Shown in pieces: positions 15,727 through 25,700 of a DNA stretch of 64,000 nucleotides. Made by a program: the position numbers and the translations under genes. Within the stretch, counting starts at the first letter, position 1. Each line of letters opens with the position of its first letter. The stretch is taken from contig NZ_JACJVQ010000014.1 in the NCBI RefSeq assembly GCF_014212135.1, forward strand, positions 186,001-250,000. Reading direction: 5' to 3'. Source of the stretch: Cohnella thailandensis (GTDB taxonomy: Bacteria; Bacillota; Bacilli; Paenibacillales; Paenibacillaceae). The notes under the pieces are model-generated. The model had not been told where the DNA came from. It saw only the letters and a program-made list of their open reading frames with translations, and ran no database searches.

Positions 15727-17085
15727 ATGAATGCAGCTTGGCAGAAAGAACTGGCGGATGTCGTCGGCGAAGAGGGACTGCTTCTCGGCGACGAGCAGAG
15801 GGAGAAGCTGTCCAAGGATTATTACTGGTATTCCCCCGTGCTGGAACCGCTGCTTAGGGACAAACGAGCCGACGGAATCGTCGTCCCGGAATCGGAAGAG
15901 CAAGTAGCCGAGGTGCTCGCCTTCGCTTACAGGAATAGCATTCCGGTGACGACACGCGGGGCGGGCACGGGCAATTACGGCCAGGCGGTTCCGCTGGAAG
16001 GAGGAATCGTGCTCGATATGAGCCGACTGGACGCCGTGCTGGAGGTAACGGACGGATACGCGAAAGTGCAAGCGGGAGTTCGGCTCGGCGCTCTGGAGAA
16101 GCGGCTCCGGGAAGAAGGCAAGGAGCTGCGTATCTATCCGAGTACTTACATGAAAGCGACGGTCGGCGGCTTCGTCTGCGGCGGATCGGGCGGAATCGGC
16201 TCCATCACGTGGGGCAACCTGTGGGACGGCAACGTGCTGGAAGCGGTCGTTCTTACAATGGAAGAGAAGCCCAAGCGGCTTGTCGTCAGCGGTTCCGAGC
16301 TCCTTGCTTATATTCATAATTACGGCACGAACGGGGTTCTGACGGAACTGACGATTCCGGTCTCTCCCAAGGTCGAATGGCGTCAGACGGTCGTCCAATT
16401 CGACGACATCGAATCCGCCTGCCTGTTCTCCCATTCGGTAGCGATGGACGATTCCATCCGCAAGCGTCTGGTCACTCCGGTCGAATGGCCGATTCCTTCT
16501 TATTTTAAGCCGATCGTCAAACGCCTCGAGGAAGGGGCGAGCGCCTGCCTTCTCGAGACGGAGGACGGCACCGAAGAGAAGCTGGCCGAACATGCGGCCG
16601 CGCATGGAGGTCGAATCGGCTATACGATTCCCCCTTCCCAATACCACCGTACCGTCGGCTTGTCCGATTTTGCCTGGAATCACACCACTCTCTGGGCGCT
16701 CAAGACGGATCCGACCCTTACCTATCTGCAAGCCGGCTTTCACCCTGCGGAATTCATGTCGCAGATCAAGCAAATCAAAGACAGGTTCGGCGACGAAGTG
16801 CTGATCCATCTGGAGTTCATGCGCTCGGCGGGCGTTGTCGTTCCGGCATCGCTGCCCATCGTCCGGTACACCGCCCACGAGCGGCTCTATGAAATTATCG
16901 CGTTCTTCCGCTCCATCGGCGTCGGCATCAACGACCCGCATACGTGGACGCTGGAGATGGGGGGAAGAGGACAGCTCGAGGCGATGCTGGCGGCGAAGCG
17001 AGCGAACGATCCGCGGGCTCTCCTGAATCCGGGCAAGCTAAGCGTTCCGGTGGGGGAAGCGGCGGCTAGGGGGAATGAGAGATGA
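15727..17085 (+). CDS. FAD-binding oxidoreductase (PCMH-type, GlcD-like)
   Basis: 452 aa from ATG 15727 (GGAGGAG at 15712-15718). PCMH FAD domain at about 40-220: VVPESEEQVAEVLAFAYRN, TTRGAGTGNYGQ, IVLDMSRLDAVLEV, ATVGGFVCGGSGGIGS. The C-terminal half is the FAD-oxidase cap, ending in a typical NDPRALLNPGKL. Oxidises a 2-hydroxy acid or similar substrate; which one is unknown. A longer frame begins in the upstream ATPase gene but would overlap its end. The gene overlaps the permease by ATGA, so it is firmly in the operon. Confidence 0.88.
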   Translation: MNAAWQKELADVVGEEGLLLGDEQREKLSKDYYWYSPVLEPLLRDKRADGIVVPESEEQVAEVLAFAYRNSIPVTTRGAGTGNYGQAVPLEGGIVLDMSRLDAVLEVTDGYAKVQAGVRLGALEKRLREEGKELRIYPSTYMKATVGGFVCGGSGGIGSITWGNLWDGNVLEAVVLTMEEKPKRLVVSGSELLAYIHNYGTNGVLTELTIPVSPKVEWRQTVVQFDDIESACLFSHSVAMDDSIRKRLVTPVEWPIPSYFKPIVKRLEEGASACLLETEDGTEEKLAEHAAAHGGRIGYTIPPSQYHRTVGLSDFAWNHTTLWALKTDPTLTYLQAGFHPAEFMSQIKQIKDRFGDEVLIHLEFMRSAGVVVPASLPIVRYTAHERLYEIIAFFRSIGVGINDPHTWTLEMGGRGQLEAMLAAKRANDPRALLNPGKLSVPVGEAAARGNER

Positions 17086-17966
17086 GCGAGAAGGCATTAT
17101 CGGAGCTGTCTGCGGGACCCGGGATGACTACCAGAACGGATAACGCTAAACCGGTCGTCACGGGCGGGAAAAAACGGGAGGGAATTCGAGTCGGCAGGGC
17201 GCTGCCTCCGGTCGTGGCGTTTATCCTCTTCATCGGCGGATGGGAGCTGTTCTGCGAGCTGGCGGACATGAAGCCGTATTTGCTGCCCGCGCCGTCCGAT
17301 ATCGTCAGGGCCGCGACGGAGAACGCTTCTAACCTGTGGGTGTCGGTGTATACGACGATCTCGGAAGCGGTGCTGGGGTTCCTGCTCAGCATCGTTCTCG
17401 GAGTCGGCCTCGCGATCGTTCTCGCCAGCTCCAAGCTGGTGGAGAGAAGCGTTTATCCTTACGCGATCATCATGCAAACCATCCCGATCGTCGCCGTCGC
17501 CCCGATCATCGTCATCTGGTTCGGCGCCGGGATGAACGCGATCGTCATCATCGCTTTTCTCATCGGATTTTTCCCCATGCTCTCCAACACGCTTATCGGC
17601 CTCAACTCCACCGACCACAACATGAAGAACCTGTTCTATCTTTATAATGCGTCTCCGATCCAAACCATGTTCCGCCTTCGCCTGCCCGCCGCTCTGCCCT
17701 ACATCGTTGCCGGTCTGAAGATCTCCTGCACGCTCGCGGTCATCGGGGCCATCGTCGGGGAATACATCGCCGGGATCGGAGGAGGCAAGGGAGGACTTGG
17801 CTACGCGATTACGGTTGCCGCTTCGCGCCTGCATACCGCCTATTTGTTCGCTTGCGGATTGTCGGCTTCTTTGCTGGGCATCGCCTTCTTCCTGCTCGTC
17901 AACGCGTTCTCCAAGTGGATGCTCAGTTCCTGGCACGAATCCGAGATGAATTCGTCGGAGGGATAG
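17082..17966 (+). CDS. ABC transporter permease, NitT/TauT (SsuC/ThiX-like) family
   Basis: 294 aa. Cytoplasmic N-terminus of about 40 residues, then six helices (VAFILFIGGWELFCELA; SIVLGVGLAIVLASS; IIVIWFGAGMNAIVIIAFLIGFFPML; IGAIVGEYIAG). The coupling loop reads NLFYLYNASPIQTMFRLRLPAALPYI. The ATG overlaps the stop of the FAD oxidase gene (ATGA). It partners the ATPase at 14910. Confidence 0.92.
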   Translation: MSEKALSELSAGPGMTTRTDNAKPVVTGGKKREGIRVGRALPPVVAFILFIGGWELFCELADMKPYLLPAPSDIVRAATENASNLWVSVYTTISEAVLGFLLSIVLGVGLAIVLASSKLVERSVYPYAIIMQTIPIVAVAPIIVIWFGAGMNAIVIIAFLIGFFPMLSNTLIGLNSTDHNMKNLFYLYNASPIQTMFRLRLPAALPYIVAGLKISCTLAVIGAIVGEYIAGIGGGKGGLGYAITVAASRLHTAYLFACGLSASLLGIAFFLLVNAFSKWMLSSWHESEMNSSEG

Positions 17967-17994
17967 GAACCATTCAAAAAAGGAAGGTGGAGCC

Positions 17995-19335
17995 ATGAAG
18001 AACGCTTCGGTCGAAGTCGAGGCCGTGAATGCGAGATTGCCTTTATCCGGAGACGACAGGCTGTACACGTTGCGAATCGCGAACGGCGAGTGGATCGGAA
18101 TCGAACCTCAAGAAAGCGCCGTGTCCGCGGAGGGCCATGTCCCAATAGCCGAGCTCGGTCTGCAAGAGCTGGCTGAATCTCCCCTTCTCGATCTTCAAGG
18201 ACGAGTCGTACTGCCGGGCTTCGTCGACGCCCACATGCACCTGGACAAAGCCTACACCGTCTCCAAGGTGAGAAACGTATCGGGGACGCTGCCGGAAGCG
18301 ATCGAGAACTACCGCTCCTTCGCTCCGACCTTCTCCAAGGAGAATATCCGCGAAAGAATCGTCCGAGCCGCCCTCAGCGCCGCATCCTATGGCACCTTGA
18401 CCTTGCGCAGCCATCTCGACGTCGCCTTCCATCTGGGGAGGGACGTAGCGATGCGCACGGTAGAAGCGGCGCTGGAGGCTCGCGAGCGGGTAAAGTCCTT
18501 CGTGGACATCCAATACTTCCCGATGTTCTTCTACGATCCCGCGAACGAGCAAGCGCTGACCGAGTTCGCGGAGGAGACGCTGCGCATGGGAATCGACGGG
18601 GTCGGAGGGGCGCCTCATCTCACTCCGGATCCCGCCAAGAACATCGATTGGGCGTTCCGGCTGGCAACGAAGTTCAATCGTCCGATCGACCTGCACGCCG
18701 ACGAGACCGACGATCCGAACATGAAGACGATCGACGTCATCTGCGATTACGTGCTTCGCCATCGCTATCGGGGCAGGGCGACGGCCGGCCATCTCTGCTC
18801 CTTATCGGCCATGGAGCAGGAAGAGGCGGACCGGCTGATCGCCAAGATGGCCGAAGCGGGGATCGGAGCGGTCACCTTGCCGCCGGTCAATCTCTACCTT
18901 CAAGGCCGCGGCGACAAGGGCAACGTGAGGCGCGGCGTGACGCGGGTGAGAGAACTGGCGACGGCCGGGGTGCCGATCGCGGCCGCCTCCGACAACATCC
19001 AAGACCCCTTCCATCCTTTCGGTCGGGGAGACCTGCTGCAGATCGGGCTGGTGACCGCCTATGCGGCCCATCTGGCGAAGGAGGAAGACATTCCGACCCT
19101 CCTCCGCATGCTGACGTCGCTTCCCGCGCAAATAACCGGCACCCGTCCTTACGGCATCGAGCCGAATCATCCCGCCGGCTTCGTCGTCTTCGACACCCAA
19201 TCCGGAGAGGAACTGTTCCAAGAGCTTCCCGCGACGAGATGGGTATACAACAGGTCGAGATGGATCCATGCCTCCAGGTTGAATAGGCAGTGGGCGCAAG
19301 CTGGGCAGCCTCTCGGCATGGAGCCGATCGGGTGA
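17995..19335 (+). CDS. CodA-like amidohydrolase / deaminase 1
   Basis: 446 aa, metal-dependent hydrolase superfamily. FVDAHMHLDKAYT holds the HxH metal pair and the CodA-type LDK; DLHADETDD supplies the third His and the catalytic Glu; AGHLCSL the fourth His; AAASDNIQDPFHPFGRGD the Asp, as in cytosine deaminase. Substrate class: cyclic amidines and amides such as cytosine, isoguanine or creatinine. A second, diverged copy is encoded at 21312, suggesting two consecutive deamination or ring-opening steps or two substrates. GGAAGGTGGAG precedes the start. Confidence 0.88.
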   Translation: MKNASVEVEAVNARLPLSGDDRLYTLRIANGEWIGIEPQESAVSAEGHVPIAELGLQELAESPLLDLQGRVVLPGFVDAHMHLDKAYTVSKVRNVSGTLPEAIENYRSFAPTFSKENIRERIVRAALSAASYGTLTLRSHLDVAFHLGRDVAMRTVEAALEARERVKSFVDIQYFPMFFYDPANEQALTEFAEETLRMGIDGVGGAPHLTPDPAKNIDWAFRLATKFNRPIDLHADETDDPNMKTIDVICDYVLRHRYRGRATAGHLCSLSAMEQEEADRLIAKMAEAGIGAVTLPPVNLYLQGRGDKGNVRRGVTRVRELATAGVPIAAASDNIQDPFHPFGRGDLLQIGLVTAYAAHLAKEEDIPTLLRMLTSLPAQITGTRPYGIEPNHPAGFVVFDTQSGEELFQELPATRWVYNRSRWIHASRLNRQWAQAGQPLGMEPIG

Positions 19336-19399
19336 GGTGCCTATCCGCGCAAAGCGGGTACACATAGAGATTTAAATCGAACAAGGGAGGAAAACAAAC

Positions 19400-20515
19400 A
19401 TGAACGCAGAGAGAGTGGAGAGAGCGGCTGGCAAGAAGATCAGGCACGGAGCAATGGCATTCCTAATGGCGGGCGTAATGGCTTTATCCGCATGCGGCTC
19501 GAACGACAATGAAGAGGGAGCTTCGCCCTCGACCGGCACGCCAGCAAGCGAATCCCCATCGAATTCTTCTTCGGCTTCCCCATCGGCATCCCCTTCGGAT
19601 TCGCCGTCCCCGGCCGCTTCGGAGGTCAAGCTGACCAAGGTGTCGCAGGTGACGAACTGGTTCGCGGAGCCGGAGCACGGCGGACAGTACGCGGCGCTCT
19701 CCAAAGGCTTCTACGAGGAAGCGGGTCTCGACATGACGATCCAGTCCGGCGGCCCGGGCATCTCCTCCACGCAGATCGTCGCCTCCGGCAAAGCCGAGTT
19801 CGGCATGGGGCAAGCGGACGAGATTCTGCTGGCCCGCGAGAGCGGCATCCCTCTCGTTGCGGTCGCGGCCATTTTCCAGAAGAATCCCCAAGGCATCATG
19901 TATCACAAAGGCAAATACAAGGACATCTCCGAGCTGAATGGGCACAAGGTTTACGTCGGCAGCGGCGTTGCCTACTGGGAATATCTGAAGAAAGCCTACA
20001 AGCTCGATAAGGTCGAGGAGATGAAGTACACGGGCTCGCTCGCGAACTTCGTCGCGGATCCCGAAGCCGCCACCCAAATCTACGTGACGTCCGAGCCGTT
20101 CACGATGCAGCAGGAAGGAGTCGACGTCGAATATTTCCTGAATTACGACCTCGGCTACAAGCAATACGGCAACATTCTGTACACGACCGAGGATTACCTC
20201 GAGAAGCACCCGGACATCGTGAAAGCGTACGTCGAAGCTTCCATTAAAGGTTGGAACTACTACAAGGACAACTCCGAAGAGATCAACAAGGTCATGCAGG
20301 AGAAAAACCCGGACCTGAAGCTGGAAGCGATGGCATACGGGGCGCAGGCCCAGGAGCCTCTAATCTACGGCGGCGACGCGGAGGCGAACGGAGTCGGCTA
20401 CATGAGCAAAGAGATCTGGGAAGGCCTTCAGAAGCAGCTCGTCGATATCGGAATCCTTAAGTCGGCCGAACCGATCGATCAGGCGTTTACCAACGAGTTT
20501 TTGCCGGCCAAATAA
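19400..20515 (+). CDS. ABC transporter substrate-binding lipoprotein, NMT1/THI5 (ThiY-like) type
   Basis: 371 aa. Signal peptide with lipobox LSAC (Cys32), Ser/Pro-rich tether at about 40-75, then the NMT1 fold: NWFAEPEHGGQYAALSKGFYEEAGLDMTI is split by the typical W...H..Y..A...G.Y..AGL pattern; also GKAEFGMGQADEILLAR, GIPLVAVAAIFQKNPQG and LNGHKVYVGSG. ThiY/THI5-type proteins bind pyrimidines or related rings, which fits neighbouring CodA-like and creatininase-like enzymes. GGGAGG lies before ATG 19400. Confidence 0.9.
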   Translation: MNAERVERAAGKKIRHGAMAFLMAGVMALSACGSNDNEEGASPSTGTPASESPSNSSSASPSASPSDSPSPAASEVKLTKVSQVTNWFAEPEHGGQYAALSKGFYEEAGLDMTIQSGGPGISSTQIVASGKAEFGMGQADEILLARESGIPLVAVAAIFQKNPQGIMYHKGKYKDISELNGHKVYVGSGVAYWEYLKKAYKLDKVEEMKYTGSLANFVADPEAATQIYVTSEPFTMQQEGVDVEYFLNYDLGYKQYGNILYTTEDYLEKHPDIVKAYVEASIKGWNYYKDNSEEINKVMQEKNPDLKLEAMAYGAQAQEPLIYGGDAEANGVGYMSKEIWEGLQKQLVDIGILKSAEPIDQAFTNEFLPAK

Positions 20516-20599
20516 GCTAAGAAACGGGGCGCAGGAGGGTCGTTAACGCAGCATCGGCACGGCCCTCGCTCCATCCGAACTCAAGGAGGGAAGAACGGG

Positions 20600-21295
20600 A
20601 TGGCGAAGCTGCTCGTCGCGTACTTTAGCGCGTACGGTCATATCTTCCGGATGGCGGAAGCGGCGGGGAAGGGGGCGAGCGACGAAGGGCACGAAGCCCG
20701 GCTCGTCCGCATCCCGGAGTTCCGCTCCCCCGACAATATTACGGCGCTGCTGGACCATCCGAGCCGAAGACGCCATCGGGACGAGGAAGGGCTGTCCGGC
20801 ACTTTCCGGGTCGGGGCGCGCTGGGAGAAGTACGAAGCCGCGTTGGCCAAGCAAAAGCACGTCCCCGAAGCGACGGCGGACGACTTAAGGTGGGCGGACG
20901 GGATCGTGTGGGGCTATCCGACTTACTTCGGCTCCATGCCCGCGCAGGTCAAGTCGTTCCTCGATATGTCGGGAGGCTTATGCGCGAGCGGGGAGCTGGA
21001 GGGCAAGCCGACGGGAGTCATGACGAGCGCGGGCTCGATTCATACGGGGCACGAGGCGACGATACTGACCTCGATCGTTCCGCTTCTGCATTTCGGATTG
21101 ATCTATGTCGGCCTTCCTTATTCCCAGAACCCGGAATACCTGACGGGCGATGCGATCGGCGGTTCGCCGTACGGTCCTTCCACGCTTGCGGGACCGGACA
21201 GCTCGAGAAGTCCGGACGAGCGGGAGTTGGTTATGGCAGGAAGGCTCGGCGCTCGGGTAGCGCGGTTCGCCGAAGCGACCAAAGGCATCAAATGA
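20600..21295 (+). CDS. WrbA-like flavodoxin-family NAD(P)H-dependent reductase
   Basis: 231 aa. FMN-binding flavodoxin-like fold: LLVAYFSAYGHIFRMAEAAGKGA (phosphate loop region), DGIVWGYPTYFGSMPAQVKSFLD, GKPTGVMTSAGSIHTGHEATI. This matches WrbA-type quinone reductases, slightly longer because of an insertion around residues 55-85. In this operon it may supply reduced flavin to, or detoxify quinones from, the FAD-dependent step; that is inference. AAGGAGGGAAG precedes the start, and the next gene starts 16 bp after the stop. Confidence 0.85.
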   Translation: MAKLLVAYFSAYGHIFRMAEAAGKGASDEGHEARLVRIPEFRSPDNITALLDHPSRRRHRDEEGLSGTFRVGARWEKYEAALAKQKHVPEATADDLRWADGIVWGYPTYFGSMPAQVKSFLDMSGGLCASGELEGKPTGVMTSAGSIHTGHEATILTSIVPLLHFGLIYVGLPYSQNPEYLTGDAIGGSPYGPSTLAGPDSSRSPDERELVMAGRLGARVARFAEATKGIK

Positions 21296-21311
21296 CGGGC
21301 GGAGGATTGCG

Positions 21312-22598
21312 ATGACCATTCCGTATGATCTGATCGTAAAAAATGCTCGTCTTGCGGGCAGCGGCGAGAAAAAGGATATCGGCATTAAAGAGGGCAAGAT
21401 CGCCGGAATCGGAATGCCGCCTGGCAGCGCGTCGACACGGACGTTCGATGCCGAGGGAAGGCTGCTCACGGCGCCGTTCGTCGAGGCGCATGTTCATCTG
21501 GATACGGCGCTGACGGCGGGCAACCCCGTCTGGAACGAGAGCGGAACGCTGACGGAAGGAATCGGAATCTGGGCTTCGCGCAAGCAGGCTCTCACGAGAG
21601 AGGACGTTCTCGACCGGGCGGAGCGGACGCTTCGGCTCTTGATCGGCTACGGCGTTCTGTACCTGCGGACGATGGTCGATATCGGCGATCCCAAGCTAAC
21701 CGCGTTAAAGGCGATTTTGGAGCTTAAGGAGCGATATCGCGACAAGCTGGATATGCAAGTCATCGCTTTCCCCCAAGACGGAATCGTCTCCTGCCCGGCG
21801 AACGCGGAGAGGATGAAGGAGGCGCTGAAGCTGGGTGCGGACGGGGTATCCGCGGTGCCTCATTTGGAGCGGACCCGGGAGGACGGAACGCGGTCGCTGC
21901 AAATCGCGTTCGACATGGCTAAGAGCGGCGGGGCGTTCGTCCACGTGTTCTGCGACGAGACCGACGACGGGTCCTCGCGTTTCCTGGAGGTGTGCGCGTC
22001 TCTTGCGATCGAGACGGGACTGAAGGGCAGGGCAGCGGCGGCTCACGCGAACGCGGCGGCATACTATAACGAACCGTATTTTAGGAAAATCGCGGCTCTC
22101 GTCAAGGAAGCGGAGCTTTCCATCGTGGCTTGTCCGCTTATTAACAGCGTGATGCAGGGACGCTACGACGCTTACCCGAAGGGCAGGGGAATTACGCGCA
22201 TCAAGGAATTCCGCGACGCCGGAGTCAACGTCGCCCTGGCCCATGACGATATTCTGAGCCCTTTCTATCCGCTCGGAACGGGCAATCCGCTCGATGCGGC
22301 CCATATGGCCGCTCATCTCGCCCATATGAGCGGGCGCGCCGAGCTCTCGGCGCTTCTTGGAATGATAACGGAGGGCGGAGCGTCGGCGATGAACTTGGGA
22401 GAGCGATATAGCGGCAAGGACGGGGATCTCCGGCCGGGAGCGCCGGCTTCCTTCCTGCTGTTCGACGCCCGGGACGCGCAGGAAATGATCCGTTTGAGAG
22501 CGGCTCCGCGATTCGTGTTCCGTAACGGACGGATCGTCGCGGAGACCTCTCCCGTCCGAACGCTGCTTCCGGCGGGCAACGAGGTTCCTCTTCATTAA
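21312..22598 (+). CDS. CodA-like amidohydrolase / deaminase 2 (cytosine-deaminase family)
   Basis: 428 aa, close to cytosine deaminase length. FVEAHVHLDTALTAG carries HxH; HVFCDETDDGSSRF carries His and Glu; AAAHANAAAYY; ALAHDDILSPFYPLGTGN resembles CodA's HDD...PWYPLG more closely than the copy at 17995 does. Last gene of the operon before a strong terminator. Probably hydrolyses a ring amino or amide group of the imported compound. RBS is GGGCGGAGG. Confidence 0.88.
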   Translation: MTIPYDLIVKNARLAGSGEKKDIGIKEGKIAGIGMPPGSASTRTFDAEGRLLTAPFVEAHVHLDTALTAGNPVWNESGTLTEGIGIWASRKQALTREDVLDRAERTLRLLIGYGVLYLRTMVDIGDPKLTALKAILELKERYRDKLDMQVIAFPQDGIVSCPANAERMKEALKLGADGVSAVPHLERTREDGTRSLQIAFDMAKSGGAFVHVFCDETDDGSSRFLEVCASLAIETGLKGRAAAAHANAAAYYNEPYFRKIAALVKEAELSIVACPLINSVMQGRYDAYPKGRGITRIKEFRDAGVNVALAHDDILSPFYPLGTGNPLDAAHMAAHLAHMSGRAELSALLGMITEGGASAMNLGERYSGKDGDLRPGAPASFLLFDARDAQEMIRLRAAPRFVFRNGRIVAETSPVRTLLPAGNEVPLH

Positions 22599-22624
22599 GA
22601 AGGGTTGCTCATCGTTAAGCGAAT

Positions 22625-22659
22625 GCCCCGGATCGCCCGATCCGGGGCTATTCCTTTTT
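22625..22659 (+). terminator. Intrinsic terminator ending the creatininase-type operon
   Basis: GCCCCGGATCG (22625-22635) and CGATCCGGGGC (22638-22648) form an 11-bp perfect stem with a 2-nt loop, followed by TATTCCTTTTT. Confidence 0.92.
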
Positions 22660-22773
22660 CCTTGATGCGGAAATTCTCGGATTTTGTCATAATGCTTTTG
22701 AGAGAGTTTTGGGAGCGGCTTCGGGTAAGCTGTCGGAGCGGAATCAATCCGGGAGAAGGGCGAGTAGAGAAGG

Positions 22774-25700
22774 ATGGGCGAAAGGTCTGCGCAGATGGGC
22801 ATCACGGGCGGTTCAAAGTGGTGGAGACGGGGATACCGGGCGATCGGGATAATGCTGATTCCGATCCTGTCGTTCGCGTTGCTCGCCGCCATCAACGAAT
22901 ACACGGTGCCGGACAAGTCGGCCCCGGCGGCCAAGCGGGGAGTCGTCGACCTGAGCGGCTGGCCGTTCGGCCCGATGAGAACCGTTCTGCTGGACGGCGA
23001 GTGGAGCTTCTATCCGAAGAAGCTGTACGAGCCGGCCGACTTCGAAGCGGGACGGGTTCCGGCTCCGTCCGGGCCGTATGCCTCCATTCCGAACGCCTGG
23101 TACGGAGGAAGCCCGGCGGACGAAGCGAGCGGCACCGCCTACGGCACGTATCGGCTGACCGTGAAGGTGAAGGAAGAGGACGTCGGCTACGGCATCCGCC
23201 TTCCGAACGTAAACGGGGCGCACAAGCTGTACGTGAACGGCCATCTCGTCGGCGGTCAAGGAGTCGTGGCCGATAACGGACGGGATTACGTGAAGGATAA
23301 CAAGCCGTATCTCACGTTCGTCAGGCCGGAGGGCGGACGCCTCGACATCGTGCTGCAGTCGGCCAATCTGGAGGAGCCGATGCTCTGGGGAGGCTTCGAG
23401 GACGTGCAGCTCGGGCTCCAGACGGACATGCTGCTGATCGAGAGAATTCACTTCGCGATCGAATTCTCCGGCGTGTTCATTCTGCTCCTGTTCGCCGGAT
23501 ACCACATGACGATTTACGTGCTGCGTACGAAAGACAGGGCTTATCTGTACAGCTCGCTTTATTTTCTGACGATGCTGATCCTGATGGCAACGGGCGGGGA
23601 AAAGCTGACGCTGCAGCTCTTGCCGGGGTTGTCCTACGGAACGTTGACCAAGCTGTACGATCTCGGAGGGTTTCTCAATATCGTCCTGCTCGGGGGTTTT
23701 CTCCATACGCTGGACGGGAAGCTTCTCAGCCGCAAGCAGCTGCTTATCGGCGTTTCGCCTATTCTTGTCTATCTGACGGCGGTCGTCCTTCTCCCTTATC
23801 CGGACTATCGTTTGCTGGGCAATATGCCTTGGTATTACGCCACCTTCCTTGTCGCTTTCTACTTATGCCGCGCCATTCGGTTGTTCGCGAAGCGAGACGG
23901 AAGGCTTCTCCGCCAGGAGTCCTTGCTGCTTGTCGGGGTTCTCGTCTCGATCGCGCTGATTCTGCTGTTCGGAATGCTGTACTCGCTTAGCTTAGTGCAG
24001 ACGGAGATCGGGCGCCGGATTTCGTTCCTCTCGGTGCTGGCGTTCATGAACGCCTTGCTCGCCCTGCGGCTGGCGAACGCGACGGACCGGACCGAGCAGC
24101 TGACCGAGCAGCTCGTGAAGAGGGACAAGCTGAAGGACGAGTTCCTCGCGAACACGTCGCATGAGCTGAAGACGCCGCTTCACGGCATTCAGAACATCTC
24201 CTCCTTCTTGCTGGAAGAGAAAGCCGGCACGCTGACGGAACGGCAGCGGAGCGAGCTGTCGCTCATTCAGGACACCTCGACGAAGCTGTCGGCGCTCGTG
24301 AACGACCTTCTGGACGTCGTCCGGCTGAAGCATGGCGACCTGCGCCTTCAAGAAATGGCGCTCGATGCCCGGGTGGCCGCCCAGACGGCGTTCCAGGTGC
24401 TGGAGTTCGAGCTTGCCGGCAAGGACGTGCGGTGGGAGAACGAGATCCCGCCGGACACGTTCGTGCTGGCGGACGAGAACCGGCTGCGGCAGATTCTGTA
24501 TAACCTGATCCACAACGCGATCAAGCATACGAAATCGGGCCGGATCTCGGCAGGCGCGGCGACGGCGGGAGCTCAAACGACTCTGTGGATCGAGGACACG
24601 GGAGTCGGGATTCCGGAGGAGAGCCACGAAGCTATATTCGGCTATTTCGAGCAAGCGGACCGGGAAATCCCGCAGGACGGATACACGGGCATGGGTCTCG
24701 GTCTTTACATAAGCCGGCAGCTGGCGGAGAGGATGGGCGGCCGAATCCGGGTGGACCGGTCGGCGCCCGGCCAAGGAACCCGAATCGCGTTCACGCTTCC
24801 TTCCGCGGAGCCTGCCGGTTGGATGTCCGCGGAGCCGTACGTCGCGGCCGCCTCGGAGAACGGCAGCCGGAGCCGGGCGACGGAGCTGGAAGCCGTCGGC
24901 GAAGGCCGCCCGCACACGGTCCTCGTCGTCGACGACGAGGCGTCGAACGTGCGCATCCTGCTTAATCTGCTGGGAGACGAGTACAACGTGCTGACGGCGT
25001 TCTCCGCGAAGGAAGCCCTTCGCAAGCTGGAGCTGGATCCGCGGATCGACCTGCTTATTCTCGACGTCATGATGCCGGAGATGTCCGGCATCGATCTCTG
25101 CCGGGCCGTCCGGGAGCAGCGTTCGGTGCTGGAGCTGCCGATCCTGTTCGCGACGGCGAAGGATTCGCTGCACGACATCGAGCTCTGCTTCCGCGCGGGA
25201 GGCAACGACTTCATCGCGAAGCCGTTCGACCAGAAGACGCTTGCCGCTCGGGTTCGCACGCTGCTCGCCATGAAGACCTCGATGGACCAAGCGGTCGAGA
25301 ACGAGATGGCTTTCCTGCAGGCGCAGATCAAGCCGCATTTTATTTACAACGCGATCAGCAGCATCGTCTCCTTCTGCTATACCGATTCGGATCGGGCCGC
25401 TTATCTGCTGACGATGCTCAGCCGCTACCTGCGGATGGTGTTCGATCGCGACGGCCGGACGCCGCAGGTACCGCTGAGGCAAGAGCTCGACTTGATTAGG
25501 GCGTACGTGGAGATCGAGAAAGCCCGGTTCGGCGACCGGCTCGTGTATCGGCTGCAAGCGGAGCCGGAGCTTGAGGACTACTACGTTCCTTCTTTGGCGA
25601 TTCAACCGTTCGTGGAGAACGCGATCCGGCATGGGCTTTTCGAGAAAGAGGGGATCGGCACCGTCACGCTGACGGTATCGGACGGAGACGGCTATCTCCG

